Counted from the stretch's first letter, positions 37,479 to 48,192 are shown. The stretch is 48,317 nt of DNA from an uncultured Bacilli bacterium (GCA_947632545.1 CANRPP010000007.1:1-48317), one strand, 5' to 3'. Program-made: numbers and translations. Notes: generated by a model from the sequence alone, not told the origin.

Positions 37479-38816
37479 ATGATAACAAAACCAAAAGGAT
37501 GTAAAGATATTTATGGAAGAGAAGCAAAAGTATGGAAATATATTGATACAGTTATTGATTCTGTAATGGAAAAATATAACTATAATTATATTCGTACTCC
37601 GATATTTGAATCTACTGAATTATTTCATAGAGGTGTAGGCGAAACTACTGATATAGTAACTAAAGAAACATATGATTTTAAAGATAGAGGAGATAGAAGT
37701 ATAACCTTAAGACCAGAAGGTACTGCAGGAGTTGTTAGAAGCTATATTGAAAATAAAATGTATGGAGAAAATAATCCTGTAAAATTATATTATAATGGAA
37801 CAATGTATCGTTATGAAAGACCTCAAGCCGGTAGAGAAAGAGAACTTACTCAATTTGGGGTTGAAGTATTAGGTAGTGATGATCCTTTAATTGATGCAGA
37901 AGTTATTTCACTTGCTGTAAATATTTATAAAATGCTAGGCCTAAAAGGTATTAAAGTAAATATAAATACACTAGGTGATGTTGAATCAAGAAATAAATAT
38001 CATGATGCATTAGTTAAGTACTTTGCGCCATATATAAATGATTTTTGTGATGACTGTAAAAATAGAATTGATAAAAGTCCTTTAAAAATATTAGATTGTA
38101 AAGTAGATAAAGATAATGAAGTATTAAAAAATGCTCCTACTACTCTTGATTATTTAAATGATGAAAGTAAAGAAAGATTTGAAAAAGTAAAAGAATATTT
38201 AGATTTATTGCAAGTTGAATATGTAGTTAATCCTAAAATTGTAAGGGGACTAGATTATTATAATCATACTGTCTTTGAAATTGAAGCAGATATAGAAGGT
38301 TTTGGAAGTAATAATGTAATAGGTGCAGGGGGAAGATATAATGGTTTATGTGAAATGTTAGATGGACCACAAACACCTGGTATTGGTTTTGCAACAGGAT
38401 TTAGTCGACTAGCACTTGCCCTTGAATTAGAAAATGTAAATATTCCTATAAAAGAAGATATAGATTTATTTTTACTATATGTAAATGAAGATGAAAAAAA
38501 ATATGCAGCCTACTTATCTCAAGAATTACGTATGGCAGGATATGTTGTTGATACAGAATATACATCTCGTAGTCTAAAAGCTCAATTTAAACAAGCAGAT
38601 AGATTAAAGGCAAAATATACTATAGTATTAAATAGTAAAGAATTAGATAATAATGAAGTAACTATAAAAAATACAAAGACTAAAGAAGAAGATACAATTT
38701 CATTAGATGCATTAATTTATTATTTAGATGAAAAATTAGCTGATGATATGGATGAATATAACTATGAATGTGATGATAGTGGATGTAGTTGTCATAGTAA
38801 TGAGGAGGATTTATGA
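37479..38816 (+). CDS. hisS: Histidyl-tRNA synthetase
   Basis: KGCKDIYGREAKVWKYI, TLRPEGTAGVVRSYIE, MYRYERPQAGRERELTQFGVEVLG, VRGLDYYNHTVFE. SD AGGAGG before ATG 37479; track start 37404 lies in the T-box. Confidence 0.96.
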   Translation: MITKPKGCKDIYGREAKVWKYIDTVIDSVMEKYNYNYIRTPIFESTELFHRGVGETTDIVTKETYDFKDRGDRSITLRPEGTAGVVRSYIENKMYGENNPVKLYYNGTMYRYERPQAGRERELTQFGVEVLGSDDPLIDAEVISLAVNIYKMLGLKGIKVNINTLGDVESRNKYHDALVKYFAPYINDFCDDCKNRIDKSPLKILDCKVDKDNEVLKNAPTTLDYLNDESKERFEKVKEYLDLLQVEYVVNPKIVRGLDYYNHTVFEIEADIEGFGSNNVIGAGGRYNGLCEMLDGPQTPGIGFATGFSRLALALELENVNIPIKEDIDLFLLYVNEDEKKYAAYLSQELRMAGYVVDTEYTSRSLKAQFKQADRLKAKYTIVLNSKELDNNEVTIKNTKTKEEDTISLDALIYYLDEKLADDMDEYNYECDDSGCSCHSNEEDL

Positions 38817-40132
38817 AAAAAATATACGTAAATGAATTAAAAAATCACTATGGAGAGGAAATTGAATTTAGTGGTTTTGTAGATAATATAAGAGATCTTC
38901 AATGGGTTCAATTTGTAATTTTAAAAGACAATACAGGAAAAGTTCAAATGACTATTGAAAAAAGTGAAGAACAAAATAAAGAAATGGTAGAACTAATTAG
39001 TAATCTACCACTAGAAAGTACAGTAAAAGTAACAGGAGTAATAATGGAATCTCCTAAAGTAAAATTAAATGGAATGGAAATTATTCCAACTAATATTGAA
39101 GTTACTAGTACTAGTGCTTTAGAATTACCATTTAATTATAAGAATTTAGATGGAGTTAACCTAGATACTAGGCTTGATTATCGTTTCATTGATTTAAGAA
39201 ATGATAAGAACATGCTTATGTTAGAAATACAAAGTAAATTAGTAAAATATATGAGAGAATATCTATATAATAATAATTTTACTGAAATACATACTCCTAA
39301 ATTTATTGATACAGCTAGTGAAAGTGGTGCAGAAGTATTTGAAGTTAAATATTTTGATAGAAAAGCCTATCTTGCTCAATCTCCTCAATTTTATAAACAA
39401 ATGGCTATGGCAAGTGGTTTATCTAAAATATTTGAAGTAGCTCCAGCTTTTAGAGCAGAAAATTCAAATACTAATAAACATGCTACAGAGTTTACTTCAT
39501 TTGATGTTGAATTTTCTTATGTAGAGTCATATCATGATGTTATGAATTTAGAAGCAGAAATGCTTACATATAGTCTTTCTAAATTAAAAGAAGATTATAA
39601 TGATACTATAAAAGAAATGTTTGGAGTAGATTTAAATGTTCCAAAATTACCATTTCCTATTATGACATTAGAAGATGTTTATAAAGAGTTAGAAGAGAGA
39701 TATAATTTTAAGGTAGAAGACTCTGAAAAGACAGATTTAACTACAGAAGCAGAAAGACTTTGTTACAAGCTTTCCAAAGATAAATTTAATCATGAATTCT
39801 TATTTGTTGTTGACTATCCTGCAGATAAACGTGCTTTTTATCATATGAGAGATAAAGATAATAAATTACAAGGATATGATTTAATATGGAAAGGTGTTGA
39901 AATAACAACAGGTGCACAAAGAGAACATCGTTATGAAGAAATTGTAAAAAATGCCAAAGAAAAAGGTTTAGACAAAGATGTTAAATTTTATTTAGAATTT
40001 TTTAAATATGGTTGTCCTCCCCATGGTGGTTTTGGAGTAGGTATAGATAGACTTACTATGTTACTTTTAAATATTCCTAGTGTAAAAGAAACACAATTCC
40101 TATTTAGAGGGCCAAATAGACTTAATCCATAA
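38813..40132 (+). CDS. aspS: Aspartyl-tRNA synthetase, archaeal/eukaryotic-type (AspS2-like)
   Basis: 439 aa. AESGAEVFEVKYFDRKAYLAQSPQFYKQM, FEVAPAFRAENSNTNKHATEFTSFDVEFSY, KRAFYHMRD, YGCPPHGGFGVGIDRL. No room for a bacterial GAD insertion. Confidence 0.92.
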   Translation: MKKIYVNELKNHYGEEIEFSGFVDNIRDLQWVQFVILKDNTGKVQMTIEKSEEQNKEMVELISNLPLESTVKVTGVIMESPKVKLNGMEIIPTNIEVTSTSALELPFNYKNLDGVNLDTRLDYRFIDLRNDKNMLMLEIQSKLVKYMREYLYNNNFTEIHTPKFIDTASESGAEVFEVKYFDRKAYLAQSPQFYKQMAMASGLSKIFEVAPAFRAENSNTNKHATEFTSFDVEFSYVESYHDVMNLEAEMLTYSLSKLKEDYNDTIKEMFGVDLNVPKLPFPIMTLEDVYKELEERYNFKVEDSEKTDLTTEAERLCYKLSKDKFNHEFLFVVDYPADKRAFYHMRDKDNKLQGYDLIWKGVEITTGAQREHRYEEIVKNAKEKGLDKDVKFYLEFFKYGCPPHGGFGVGIDRLTMLLLNIPSVKETQFLFRGPNRLNP

Positions 40133-40133
40133 T

Positions 40134-40898
40134 TTATTTTAATAAAAGAAAATCACTTATTAATTTATTAGTATATGTGGGATAATCTAAATAAGAAAAA
40201 TGTCCTGCTTTTGCTAAAACAACATATGATGATTTTCTTATTTTTTTATGTAAATATTTACCATATCTTAATGGAGTATCACGATCTAATTTTCCCCAAA
40301 TAATTAATGTAGTAGTATCAATATTTTTAATATAGTATTTTAAATCTTCATTAACAATATTTTTAAAACTATTATACATATTACTATTAAGATTTCTATA
40401 GTCACTTGATCCAAATATTTTAATTAACTTCTTTAAATAAAGATTTCTTTTTCTTTTAGGAATAAAAATATTTAATTTTTTTAAAAACTTATAAATATAT
40501 TGTTTTAATAATTTAATAGGACCTTTAAAAGATTTAATACCTGCAGTATCAATCATAATAAGTTTATCTATTTTATCTTTGTAATATCCAGATATTAAAG
40601 TTGCTATTCTACCTCCAAAAGAATGCGCTATAATAATGGGATTATTAATATTTTCATTTTTTATAAAATCTCTAATAATATTTGCATAATCATAAATAGT
40701 TAAATCTTTATCTGGAAAAATACTTTTACCAAAACCAGGATAATCAACTATATAGACAGAATAATTATCTTTTAAAGAATTAATCATAAAATTAAATGTT
40801 TTTCTAGTATCTCCCCATCCAGGTAATATAATAATAGATTTATTACCATCCCCATATTTTTCATAGTACATAGAAATATCATCTTTATTATAATACAT
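40134..40898 (-). CDS. Alpha/beta hydrolase
   Basis: IIILPGWGDTRKTFNFMI, VYIVDYPGFGKS, IIAHSFGGRIAT, KAGHFSYLDYP. Confidence 0.9.
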   Translation of the reverse strand: MYYNKDDISMYYEKYGDGNKSIIILPGWGDTRKTFNFMINSLKDNYSVYIVDYPGFGKSIFPDKDLTIYDYANIIRDFIKNENINNPIIIAHSFGGRIATLISGYYKDKIDKLIMIDTAGIKSFKGPIKLLKQYIYKFLKKLNIFIPKRKRNLYLKKLIKIFGSSDYRNLNSNMYNSFKNIVNEDLKYYIKNIDTTTLIIWGKLDRDTPLRYGKYLHKKIRKSSYVVLAKAGHFSYLDYPTYTNKLISDFLLLK

Positions 40899-41004
40899 AT
40901 AATCACCTATAGTAATTTATGTAGTTATTTATAAGATGTGCTCTTTAAATATATGAAATTGTTTAGTATAATATAGTAAAGCTATAAGAAAAGTGGATGA
41001 TGTT

Positions 41005-41643
41005 ATGGTATTTAATTATAATGATAAAACCTATGATGTAGTAATAGATAAAAAACCTACTAATAAAAATACATATATTAGAGTAAAAAAAGATATGACT
41101 ATATATGTTACAACTAATTATTTTACAAGAGATAAAGAGATAAAAAAATTATTAGATAATAATTATTCAAGTATTGTAAAAATGATAAAACAACAAGAAA
41201 TAAAAAGAAAAAGTAATGAAGGTTTTAACTATTTAGGTAAAAAATATGATATTATATATGTTGATTATTGTGATTTAGAGATGGGTTTAGAAAAAGTATT
41301 TATAAATAAAAATCTAGATATAGATAAATGGTATAAAAAACAAGCTAAAACTATATTTAGAAAAAGACTTGATTATATTTACAATAATTACACTGAAAAT
41401 ATTCCATATCCAGATTTAAAAATAAGAAAAATGACTACTAGATGGGGAGTATGTAATACAAAACTTAAAATTATAACTCTAAATTTAGAATTAATAAAAA
41501 GAGATATAAAATATTTAGATTATGTAATTGTTCACGAATTATCACATTTAATAGAAGCTAATCACTCAAGTAGATTTTGGTCTATAGTAGAAAAAAATTA
41601 TAAAGATTATAAAAAAATAAGAAAAGAAATGAAAGATTTTTAG
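41005..41643 (+). CDS. YgjP-like M48-type metallopeptidase
   Basis: RWGVCNTKLKIITLNLELI...LDYVIVHELSHLIEANHSSRFWSIVE. Confidence 0.88.
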   Translation: MVFNYNDKTYDVVIDKKPTNKNTYIRVKKDMTIYVTTNYFTRDKEIKKLLDNNYSSIVKMIKQQEIKRKSNEGFNYLGKKYDIIYVDYCDLEMGLEKVFINKNLDIDKWYKKQAKTIFRKRLDYIYNNYTENIPYPDLKIRKMTTRWGVCNTKLKIITLNLELIKRDIKYLDYVIVHELSHLIEANHSSRFWSIVEKNYKDYKKIRKEMKDF

Positions 41644-41652
41644 AGGTATTTT

Positions 41653-42381
41653 ATGATAATAACTAGTTTAGATAATAAAGAAATAAAAAGAATATATAAA
41701 TTAAAACAAAAAAAATATCGTGATTTAGAAAAAGAATTTATAATTGAAGGAGAACATTTAATAAAAGAAGCTTATAAGAATAAATTATTAAAAAAAATAA
41801 TTGTATTAGAAAATTATAATATAGATATAGATATTGATATAGAAAAAATAATAGTTAGTTATGAGGTAATGAAAAAATTATCTAGTCTTGATACTCCTCC
41901 TAAAGTAATAGGAATATGTAACATATTAGAAGAAAAAGAAATAGGTAATAAAGTTTTAGTATTAGATAATATTCAAGATCCTGGTAATTTAGGAACTATT
42001 ATTAGAAGTTCAGTTGCTTTTAATATTGATACTATTATTATGTCAAATGATACTGTAGATTTATATAATCCTAAAGTAATTAGAAGTACTCAAGGTATGA
42101 TGTTTTATATTAATATTATTAAAAGAGATATAAAAGATGAATTAATTAAGTTAAAGAGTAAAAATATACCTATTTATACAACTAATGTATCAAGTGGTAT
42201 TGATGTTAAAGATATAGGAAAATGTGATAAATATATCTTAATAGTTGGTAATGAAGGAAATGGTGTAAGTAGAAAAATAGAACTTCTAGCAGATAAATCT
42301 ATAACAATAAAAACAAATAAAAATGTAGAAAGTTTAAATGTAGGAGTTGCTACTAGTATATTATTATATGAATTAGGGTGA
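41653..42381 (+). CDS. TrmH/SpoU family RNA 2'-O-methyltransferase
   Basis: VLVLDNIQDPGNLGTIIRSSVAFNIDTIIMSNDTVDLYNPKVIRSTQGMMF; IVGNEGNGVS; ESLNVGVATSILLYEL. Confidence 0.95.
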   Translation: MIITSLDNKEIKRIYKLKQKKYRDLEKEFIIEGEHLIKEAYKNKLLKKIIVLENYNIDIDIDIEKIIVSYEVMKKLSSLDTPPKVIGICNILEEKEIGNKVLVLDNIQDPGNLGTIIRSSVAFNIDTIIMSNDTVDLYNPKVIRSTQGMMFYINIIKRDIKDELIKLKSKNIPIYTTNVSSGIDVKDIGKCDKYILIVGNEGNGVSRKIELLADKSITIKTNKNVESLNVGVATSILLYELG

Positions 42382-42385
42382 TATT

Positions 42386-42871
42386 ATGGAAAAAATATAT
42401 ATAGGAAAAGTAGTTTCAACACATGGTATAAAAGGAGAGTTAAGAATACTTAGTGATTTTCAGTTTAAAGATAAAGCTTTTAAAGTAGGAACTAATTTAT
42501 ATATAAAGGATGAAATTCATACTATAAAGTCATATAGAAGACATAAGAATTATGATATGATTACTATAGATGATTATAATAATATAAATGATGTATTATA
42601 CTTATTAAAAGAGAATGTATATAAAGAAAAGGATGAATTAAATCTATCTGATGATGAAATTCTAGATAGTGAATTATTAACTTATAAAGTTATTGATAAA
42701 AATAAAAAAAGTGGTATAATAAAGGAAATATTTCTAGCTAGTAGTTCTAATAAAATAATTAGAGTATTATTTGATAAAGAAATATTAATACCTCTATCTT
42801 CTCCAATGATTAAAAAAATAGATAAAGATAAAAAAATAGTAGAAGTAGAATTAATAGATGGGATGATGTAG
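42386..42871 (+). CDS. rimM: Ribosome maturation factor RimM
   Basis: IYIGKVVSTHGIKGELRILSDF; immediately upstream of trmD. Confidence 0.94.
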   Translation: MEKIYIGKVVSTHGIKGELRILSDFQFKDKAFKVGTNLYIKDEIHTIKSYRRHKNYDMITIDDYNNINDVLYLLKENVYKEKDELNLSDDEILDSELLTYKVIDKNKKSGIIKEIFLASSSNKIIRVLFDKEILIPLSSPMIKKIDKDKKIVEVELIDGMM

Positions 42872-43540
42872 ATGAAAATAGATATATTATCATTATTTCC
42901 AGATATGTTTAAAGGTGTATTTTCAGAATCAATTATAAAACGTGCAATTGATAATAAATTAGTAGAAATAAATATTCATAATTTTAGAGATTATACTAAA
43001 GATCCTCATAATAAAGTTGATGATACACCTTATGGTGGAGGCTGTGGTATGGTACTTACTCCTCAACCAATATTTGACTGTGTAGAAAAATTAAAAACTA
43101 AAGATTCTAAAGTTATATTATTAACACCATCAGGTAGACCATATAAACAAAAATTAGCCTATTCCTTATCACATGAAAAACATTTAATTATTATATGTGG
43201 TCATTATGAAGGTTTTGATGAGAGAATAAGAACTCTTGCAGATATAGAAATAAGTATAGGTGATTATATCTTAACAGGTGGCGAAATAGCTTCTATGGTA
43301 TTAGTTGATTCCATTACAAGATTAATACCTGGAGTTATTAAAGAACAAAGTCATCTAGAAGATTCATTTAATAATAATTTCTTATTAGATTATCCAACAT
43401 ATACTAAACCAAGAGTTTATAAGGGTATGGAAGTTCCAGAAGTATTACTATCAGGAGATCATAAGAAAATAGAAGAATATCGTAAAAATGAAAGTATAAA
43501 AAAGACAAAAGAATTAAGACCAGATTTATTAGAAAAGTAG
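42872..43540 (+). CDS. trmD: tRNA (guanine-N1)-methyltransferase
   Basis: [63 protein letters not shown]. Confidence 0.97.
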   Translation: MKIDILSLFPDMFKGVFSESIIKRAIDNKLVEINIHNFRDYTKDPHNKVDDTPYGGGCGMVLTPQPIFDCVEKLKTKDSKVILLTPSGRPYKQKLAYSLSHEKHLIIICGHYEGFDERIRTLADIEISIGDYILTGGEIASMVLVDSITRLIPGVIKEQSHLEDSFNNNFLLDYPTYTKPRVYKGMEVPEVLLSGDHKKIEEYRKNESIKKTKELRPDLLEK

Positions 43541-43549
43541 GTGTATTTT

Positions 43550-44002
43550 ATGTATATTATAGAAAATAAAAAAGTAAAATATAAACTAGAAGACAAAAAA
43601 GCATTAGAAAAAATAGAAGGTTATCAATTTGGTTCAAATAAAAAAGTACATAAAATTAATGGTAATGATATAACAAAACTTATAATATATAATAAAAAAC
43701 TTGCAAATCCCATAGTAAAAAAACAAGTAGATAAAAAATATAAAAAACTAGTTTCAATGATTACAGAATTATTAGTAAGTGATGATGATACCGGAAGAAG
43801 TCAAATTGAAGCTTTAACTGAAATTGAAAAATTTAGACAAATCATAAAAAATAAATACAGAGAATACTTAACAAAAAAAGATTTAGAAGCTATGTCTAAA
43901 CAATTAACTATAATTCAAAAAGAAGCTAAAAATAAAATTATAGAATTACAAAATGCTCTATATGAAAATCAACTATCAAGAAATAGATCTTCAAGTAAAT
44001 AA
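43550..44002 (+). CDS. Hypothetical helical protein
   Basis: ORF downstream of trmD; ATG 43550 preferred over GTG 43541. Confidence 0.6.
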   Translation: MYIIENKKVKYKLEDKKALEKIEGYQFGSNKKVHKINGNDITKLIIYNKKLANPIVKKQVDKKYKKLVSMITELLVSDDDTGRSQIEALTEIEKFRQIIKNKYREYLTKKDLEAMSKQLTIIQKEAKNKIIELQNALYENQLSRNRSSSK

Positions 44003-44007
44003 ATGTA

Positions 44008-44040
44008 AATAAGTTGTAAATTAGACAACTTATTTTTTTA
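44008..44040 (+). terminator. Terminator
   Basis: AATAAGTTGT / ACAACTTATT followed by T-tract. Confidence 0.7.
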
Positions 44041-44096
44041 TTTATATAGAATATATAATAATTATATGATATTTTCTATATAGAATAGGTGGTTGT

Positions 44097-44870
44097 ATGG
44101 AAGAGAGAGTAAAAGTAGTTTATAAAGAAAAAAAGTCTACTGGAAAAACAATTTCGATTATAATATTAATTATTTTATTACTATGTTCACTATCATATAT
44201 TGGATATAATGAATATCAAAAACTTATTACAGATAACGAAAAAGAAAAAGTAGTTGAAGAAAGACAATTATATTATAGTGAAGTAGAAACTATGATGAAG
44301 CAAATTGAATTATATAATTATATATTTAAAGATGCTTATCCAATAGAAGATATTAATAGTATTGATAATCAATTAAAATTAAAATTTGGTATATATGCTT
44401 TAAAAGAAGTAGAAAATATTAATAATTATTATAAAATAGAAGATATGGAAGAAATATATAATGATTATTTTGTAGATGGTTTTAATGCTATATATGAAGA
44501 TATAAATTGTGATGCTAAAGATGATGTATTATATGAATTAAACGATCAAACAAAAACCTATACAGAAAAGTCAGGTCATGAACATGATAATCCTACAGTA
44601 GATATAGATACTTATTTCGTAAAAGGAGAAATAGATAATAACGAATATATTATAGATACACATATTTTATATAGTAATTATTGTAATGGAACATGTAATC
44701 CTATGGGTGGTTATTATAAATCATATAATGATGTCGTAAAAGGTACTAATCCTGTTACATATAGAAGAAGTGAATATAAAAATATAAAAGATACACTACC
44801 TACAACAGTATATACATTTGTAAAAGAAAAAAATAGATTTAAATTAAAAAATATAGATACTAATTATTAG
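44097..44870 (+). CDS. Single-TM protein with Cys-containing extracytoplasmic domain
   Basis: N-terminal TM TISIIILIILLLCSLSYIGY; NYCNGTCNPMGGYY. Confidence 0.65.
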   Translation: MEERVKVVYKEKKSTGKTISIIILIILLLCSLSYIGYNEYQKLITDNEKEKVVEERQLYYSEVETMMKQIELYNYIFKDAYPIEDINSIDNQLKLKFGIYALKEVENINNYYKIEDMEEIYNDYFVDGFNAIYEDINCDAKDDVLYELNDQTKTYTEKSGHEHDNPTVDIDTYFVKGEIDNNEYIIDTHILYSNYCNGTCNPMGGYYKSYNDVVKGTNPVTYRRSEYKNIKDTLPTTVYTFVKEKNRFKLKNIDTNY

Positions 44871-44879
44871 GAGAAGATT

Positions 44880-45788
44880 ATGACAAAAGAAAATATTAAA
44901 AAAAATAATAAAAAAAATAAAGGCTTAATTATAACAAATATAATATTAGTAATAATTATATTAGTAGTAGCACTATTAATATATATAGCAATAGATGAAG
45001 ATATAATTATATTTAATAAAGATAATTATGAAAAAGTTAATATAAATAAAGTAGTAAATAATAATACTAATAAAGAAAAAACAATAACAGATAGTAATAC
45101 AATTTTAGAATTAAAAAATAAAGTTAACTATTTAAATGCAACTAAAATATATTTAGATCATATTATACCTAATTTATATAAAGAAGAAAAAATAACTTAT
45201 ATTAGAGAAGAAGATAAATTAAATATAGTTTTAGAATCTTTAAAAAATGATTATACAGATATAACTATACCACAATCTGAAATAGAAAAAAGTTTAGGTC
45301 TATACTATGTAGATAGTATTATAAAAGATAATAAACAAATATCTATTGATAAAGTAAAAGAAAGATATAATGAATTATTTGGAAGTAATATTAATAATTT
45401 TTATAATATCGAAGGTTGTCCTACATTCTTATATGATTCAATTAATAATTTATACTATGAAGTTAGTAAATGTACTAAAGGTGAAACTATTAATAAAGAA
45501 TATAGATATGATATTAAATATACTATGGATAATAATTTAGCATATGTATATGTAAGTATTGGTACTGCTTTTGAATCAGATATAAATAATAATGATATTG
45601 ATAAAAAATTAAATATATATAAAGGTTATACTAAAGCTATATATAAAGAAGAAGTAACTATAGATGATGTAAAAAACTTTAAAATAGATAAAGATAATTA
45701 TAAAGAATTTGATATATATAAATATAAATTTTTTAAAGATACTAGTAGTAATAATTATTATTTTATAAGTGTAGAAAAAATAAAATAG
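44880..45788 (+). CDS. Single-TM protein related in layout to the 44097 and 8804 products
   Basis: TM LIITNIILVIIILVVALLIYIAI; GCPTFLYDSINNLYYEVSKC; C-terminal NNYYFISVEKIK. Confidence 0.65.
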   Translation: MTKENIKKNNKKNKGLIITNIILVIIILVVALLIYIAIDEDIIIFNKDNYEKVNINKVVNNNTNKEKTITDSNTILELKNKVNYLNATKIYLDHIIPNLYKEEKITYIREEDKLNIVLESLKNDYTDITIPQSEIEKSLGLYYVDSIIKDNKQISIDKVKERYNELFGSNINNFYNIEGCPTFLYDSINNLYYEVSKCTKGETINKEYRYDIKYTMDNNLAYVYVSIGTAFESDINNNDIDKKLNIYKGYTKAIYKEEVTIDDVKNFKIDKDNYKEFDIYKYKFFKDTSSNNYYFISVEKIK

Positions 45789-45817
45789 ATTCCATATAGA
45801 CGAATCTATTTTTTATG
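45786..45817 (+). terminator. Terminator
   Basis: ATAGATTC / GAATCTAT followed by TTTTT. Confidence 0.7.
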
Positions 45818-45849
45818 GTATAATTATACTAGAAGAATAGAGGGATAAG

Positions 45850-48192
45850 ATGAAGACGTTAACTAAAGAAGAAATAATAAATATAAATGATTATTGGAAT
45901 GCTGCTAATTATTTATCTGTAGGACAATTATATTTACTTGATAATCCACTACTTAGAAGAAAACTTAGTATGAATGATATTAAACCTAATATAGTAGGTC
46001 ATTGGGGAACTGCACCAGGACAGAATTTTATATATGTACATTTAAATAGAATAATAAAAAAATATAATTTAAAAATGATTTATGTATCAGGTCCAGGGCA
46101 TGGTGGAGAAGCTATGGTTGCTAATAATTATTTAGATGGAACCTATAGTAAATTTTATGATGATATAACAGAAGATATAGATGGTATGAAAAAACTATTT
46201 AAACAATTTTCCTTTCCAGGCGGGATATCTTCACATGTAGCACCAGAGACTCCAGGTAGTATTAATGAAGGTGGAGAATTAGGTTATAGTTTATCCCATG
46301 CAGCAGGAGCAGTTCTTGATAATCCAGATTTAATCGCTGCTTGTGTAGTAGGTGATGGAGAAGCAGAAACAGGACCACTAGCGACAAGTTGGCATATTAA
46401 TAAATTTTTAAATCCAAAAACTGATGGAGTAGTTTTACCAATATTACATAGAAATGGTTATAAAATCGCAAGCCCTACTGTATTTGGAAGAATGAGTGAA
46501 ATGGATTTAGATTACTTCTTTACAGGATGTGGTTATAAGGTATATCATGTATCAGGTTCAGAACCATATAAAATGCATGAAGCAATGGCTAAAACTTTAG
46601 ATATGGTAGTTAAAGATATTAAAAAAATTAAAAGTGGAGAAGTAAAAAAAGTTATGTATCCAATGATAGTACTAACTACCCCAAAAGGTTGGACAGGGCC
46701 AAAGAATATAGAAAAAAAACAAATTGAGGGAAGTTTTAGATCACACCAAGTTCCAATTGCAGTAGATAATCTACATATTGATAATATTTCATTACTTGAA
46801 AATTGGTTAAAAAGTTACCATCCAGAAAAATTATTCGATGAAAAAGGAAGATTAATTAAAAGATTAAAAGATTTGGCACCTTCTCCTTCTAAATGTATGG
46901 GTGCAAGCATGTATGCTAATGGAGGATTATTACTAAAAGATTTAGAATTACCAAATTGGGAAGATTATGCTATAAAAGTACCAGCACCAGGTGTGATAAT
47001 TAGACAAGATACAATGGAGTTAGGGAATTATATACGTGATGTATTTAAAATGAATAATAAAAATAAAAACTTTAGATTCTTTGGTCCCGATGAAGCATTA
47101 TCTAATAGATTTAATCATGTTTTTGAAGAAGAAAATAGAACTTGGAATTCTAAAGCCTATAGAAGTGATGAATTTTTATCATCAACAGGTAGAGTTATGG
47201 ATTCATTTTTATCTGAACATGTATGTGAAGGGATGTTAGAAGGTTATTTATTAACAGGAAGACATGGTTTTATTCATAGTTATGAAGCATTCGCAAGAAT
47301 TGTTGACTCTATGGTTTCACAACATGCTAAATGGTTAAAAGTATCTAAACAAATTCCATGGCGAAAAAGTATATCTTCTCTTAATTTCTTACTAGTATCA
47401 CATGTTTTCCAACAAGATCATAATGGATATACCCATCAAGATCCAGGCTTTTTAAATCATTTAGTAACTAAAAAAGCAGATATTGTAAGAATGTATTTAC
47501 CACCAGATACTAACTGTTTACTATCATGTTTTGATCACTGTATTAGAACTAGAGATTATATAAATGTAATAGTAGCATCTAAACATCCTAGACCTCAATG
47601 GTTAACAAGAGCGCAAGCTAAAAAACATTGTACTAAAGGAATAGGTATTTGGGAATTTGCCAGTGATGATACTGAAAATCCTGATATAGTAATGGCTTGT
47701 TGTGGGGAAACTCCAACATTAGAGACCCTTGCAGCAGTAGATATTTTAAAAACAGCAGTAAAAGATATAAAAGTTAGAGTAGTAAACGTAGTAGATTTAA
47801 TGAAACTACAGTCAAATACTGAACATCCTCATGGTATGACAGATGAAGAATATGATAAAATATTTACAAAAGATAAACCAATATTATTTAATTTTCATGG
47901 ATACCCATCATTAATACATCAATTAACATACAAAAGAAATAATAGAAATATACATGTACATGGTTATAAAGAAGAAGGAACAATAACAACTGCATTTGAT
48001 ATAAGAGTTCAAAATGAAATAGATAGATTCCATTTAGTAATATCTGCCTTAAAAGAAATGCCAAGATATAAGAAAAACGCTAATGTATTAATAGATTGGT
48101 GTAATGATATGCTAGAAAAACATAATAAATATATAAAAGAATTTGGTGAAGATATGCCATATATAAAAGATTGGGTATGGAATAAGAATTAA
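45850..48192 (+). CDS. xfp: Xylulose-5-phosphate/fructose-6-phosphate phosphoketolase
   Basis: GHWGTAPGQNFIYVHLNR, GPGHGGEAMVANNYLDGTY, GGISSHVAPETPGSINEGGELGYSLSHAAGAVLDNPDLI, GDGEAETGPLATSWH. Confidence 0.97.
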   Translation: MKTLTKEEIININDYWNAANYLSVGQLYLLDNPLLRRKLSMNDIKPNIVGHWGTAPGQNFIYVHLNRIIKKYNLKMIYVSGPGHGGEAMVANNYLDGTYSKFYDDITEDIDGMKKLFKQFSFPGGISSHVAPETPGSINEGGELGYSLSHAAGAVLDNPDLIAACVVGDGEAETGPLATSWHINKFLNPKTDGVVLPILHRNGYKIASPTVFGRMSEMDLDYFFTGCGYKVYHVSGSEPYKMHEAMAKTLDMVVKDIKKIKSGEVKKVMYPMIVLTTPKGWTGPKNIEKKQIEGSFRSHQVPIAVDNLHIDNISLLENWLKSYHPEKLFDEKGRLIKRLKDLAPSPSKCMGASMYANGGLLLKDLELPNWEDYAIKVPAPGVIIRQDTMELGNYIRDVFKMNNKNKNFRFFGPDEALSNRFNHVFEEENRTWNSKAYRSDEFLSSTGRVMDSFLSEHVCEGMLEGYLLTGRHGFIHSYEAFARIVDSMVSQHAKWLKVSKQIPWRKSISSLNFLLVSHVFQQDHNGYTHQDPGFLNHLVTKKADIVRMYLPPDTNCLLSCFDHCIRTRDYINVIVASKHPRPQWLTRAQAKKHCTKGIGIWEFASDDTENPDIVMACCGETPTLETLAAVDILKTAVKDIKVRVVNVVDLMKLQSNTEHPHGMTDEEYDKIFTKDKPILFNFHGYPSLIHQLTYKRNNRNIHVHGYKEEGTITTAFDIRVQNEIDRFHLVISALKEMPRYKKNANVLIDWCNDMLEKHNKYIKEFGEDMPYIKDWVWNKN

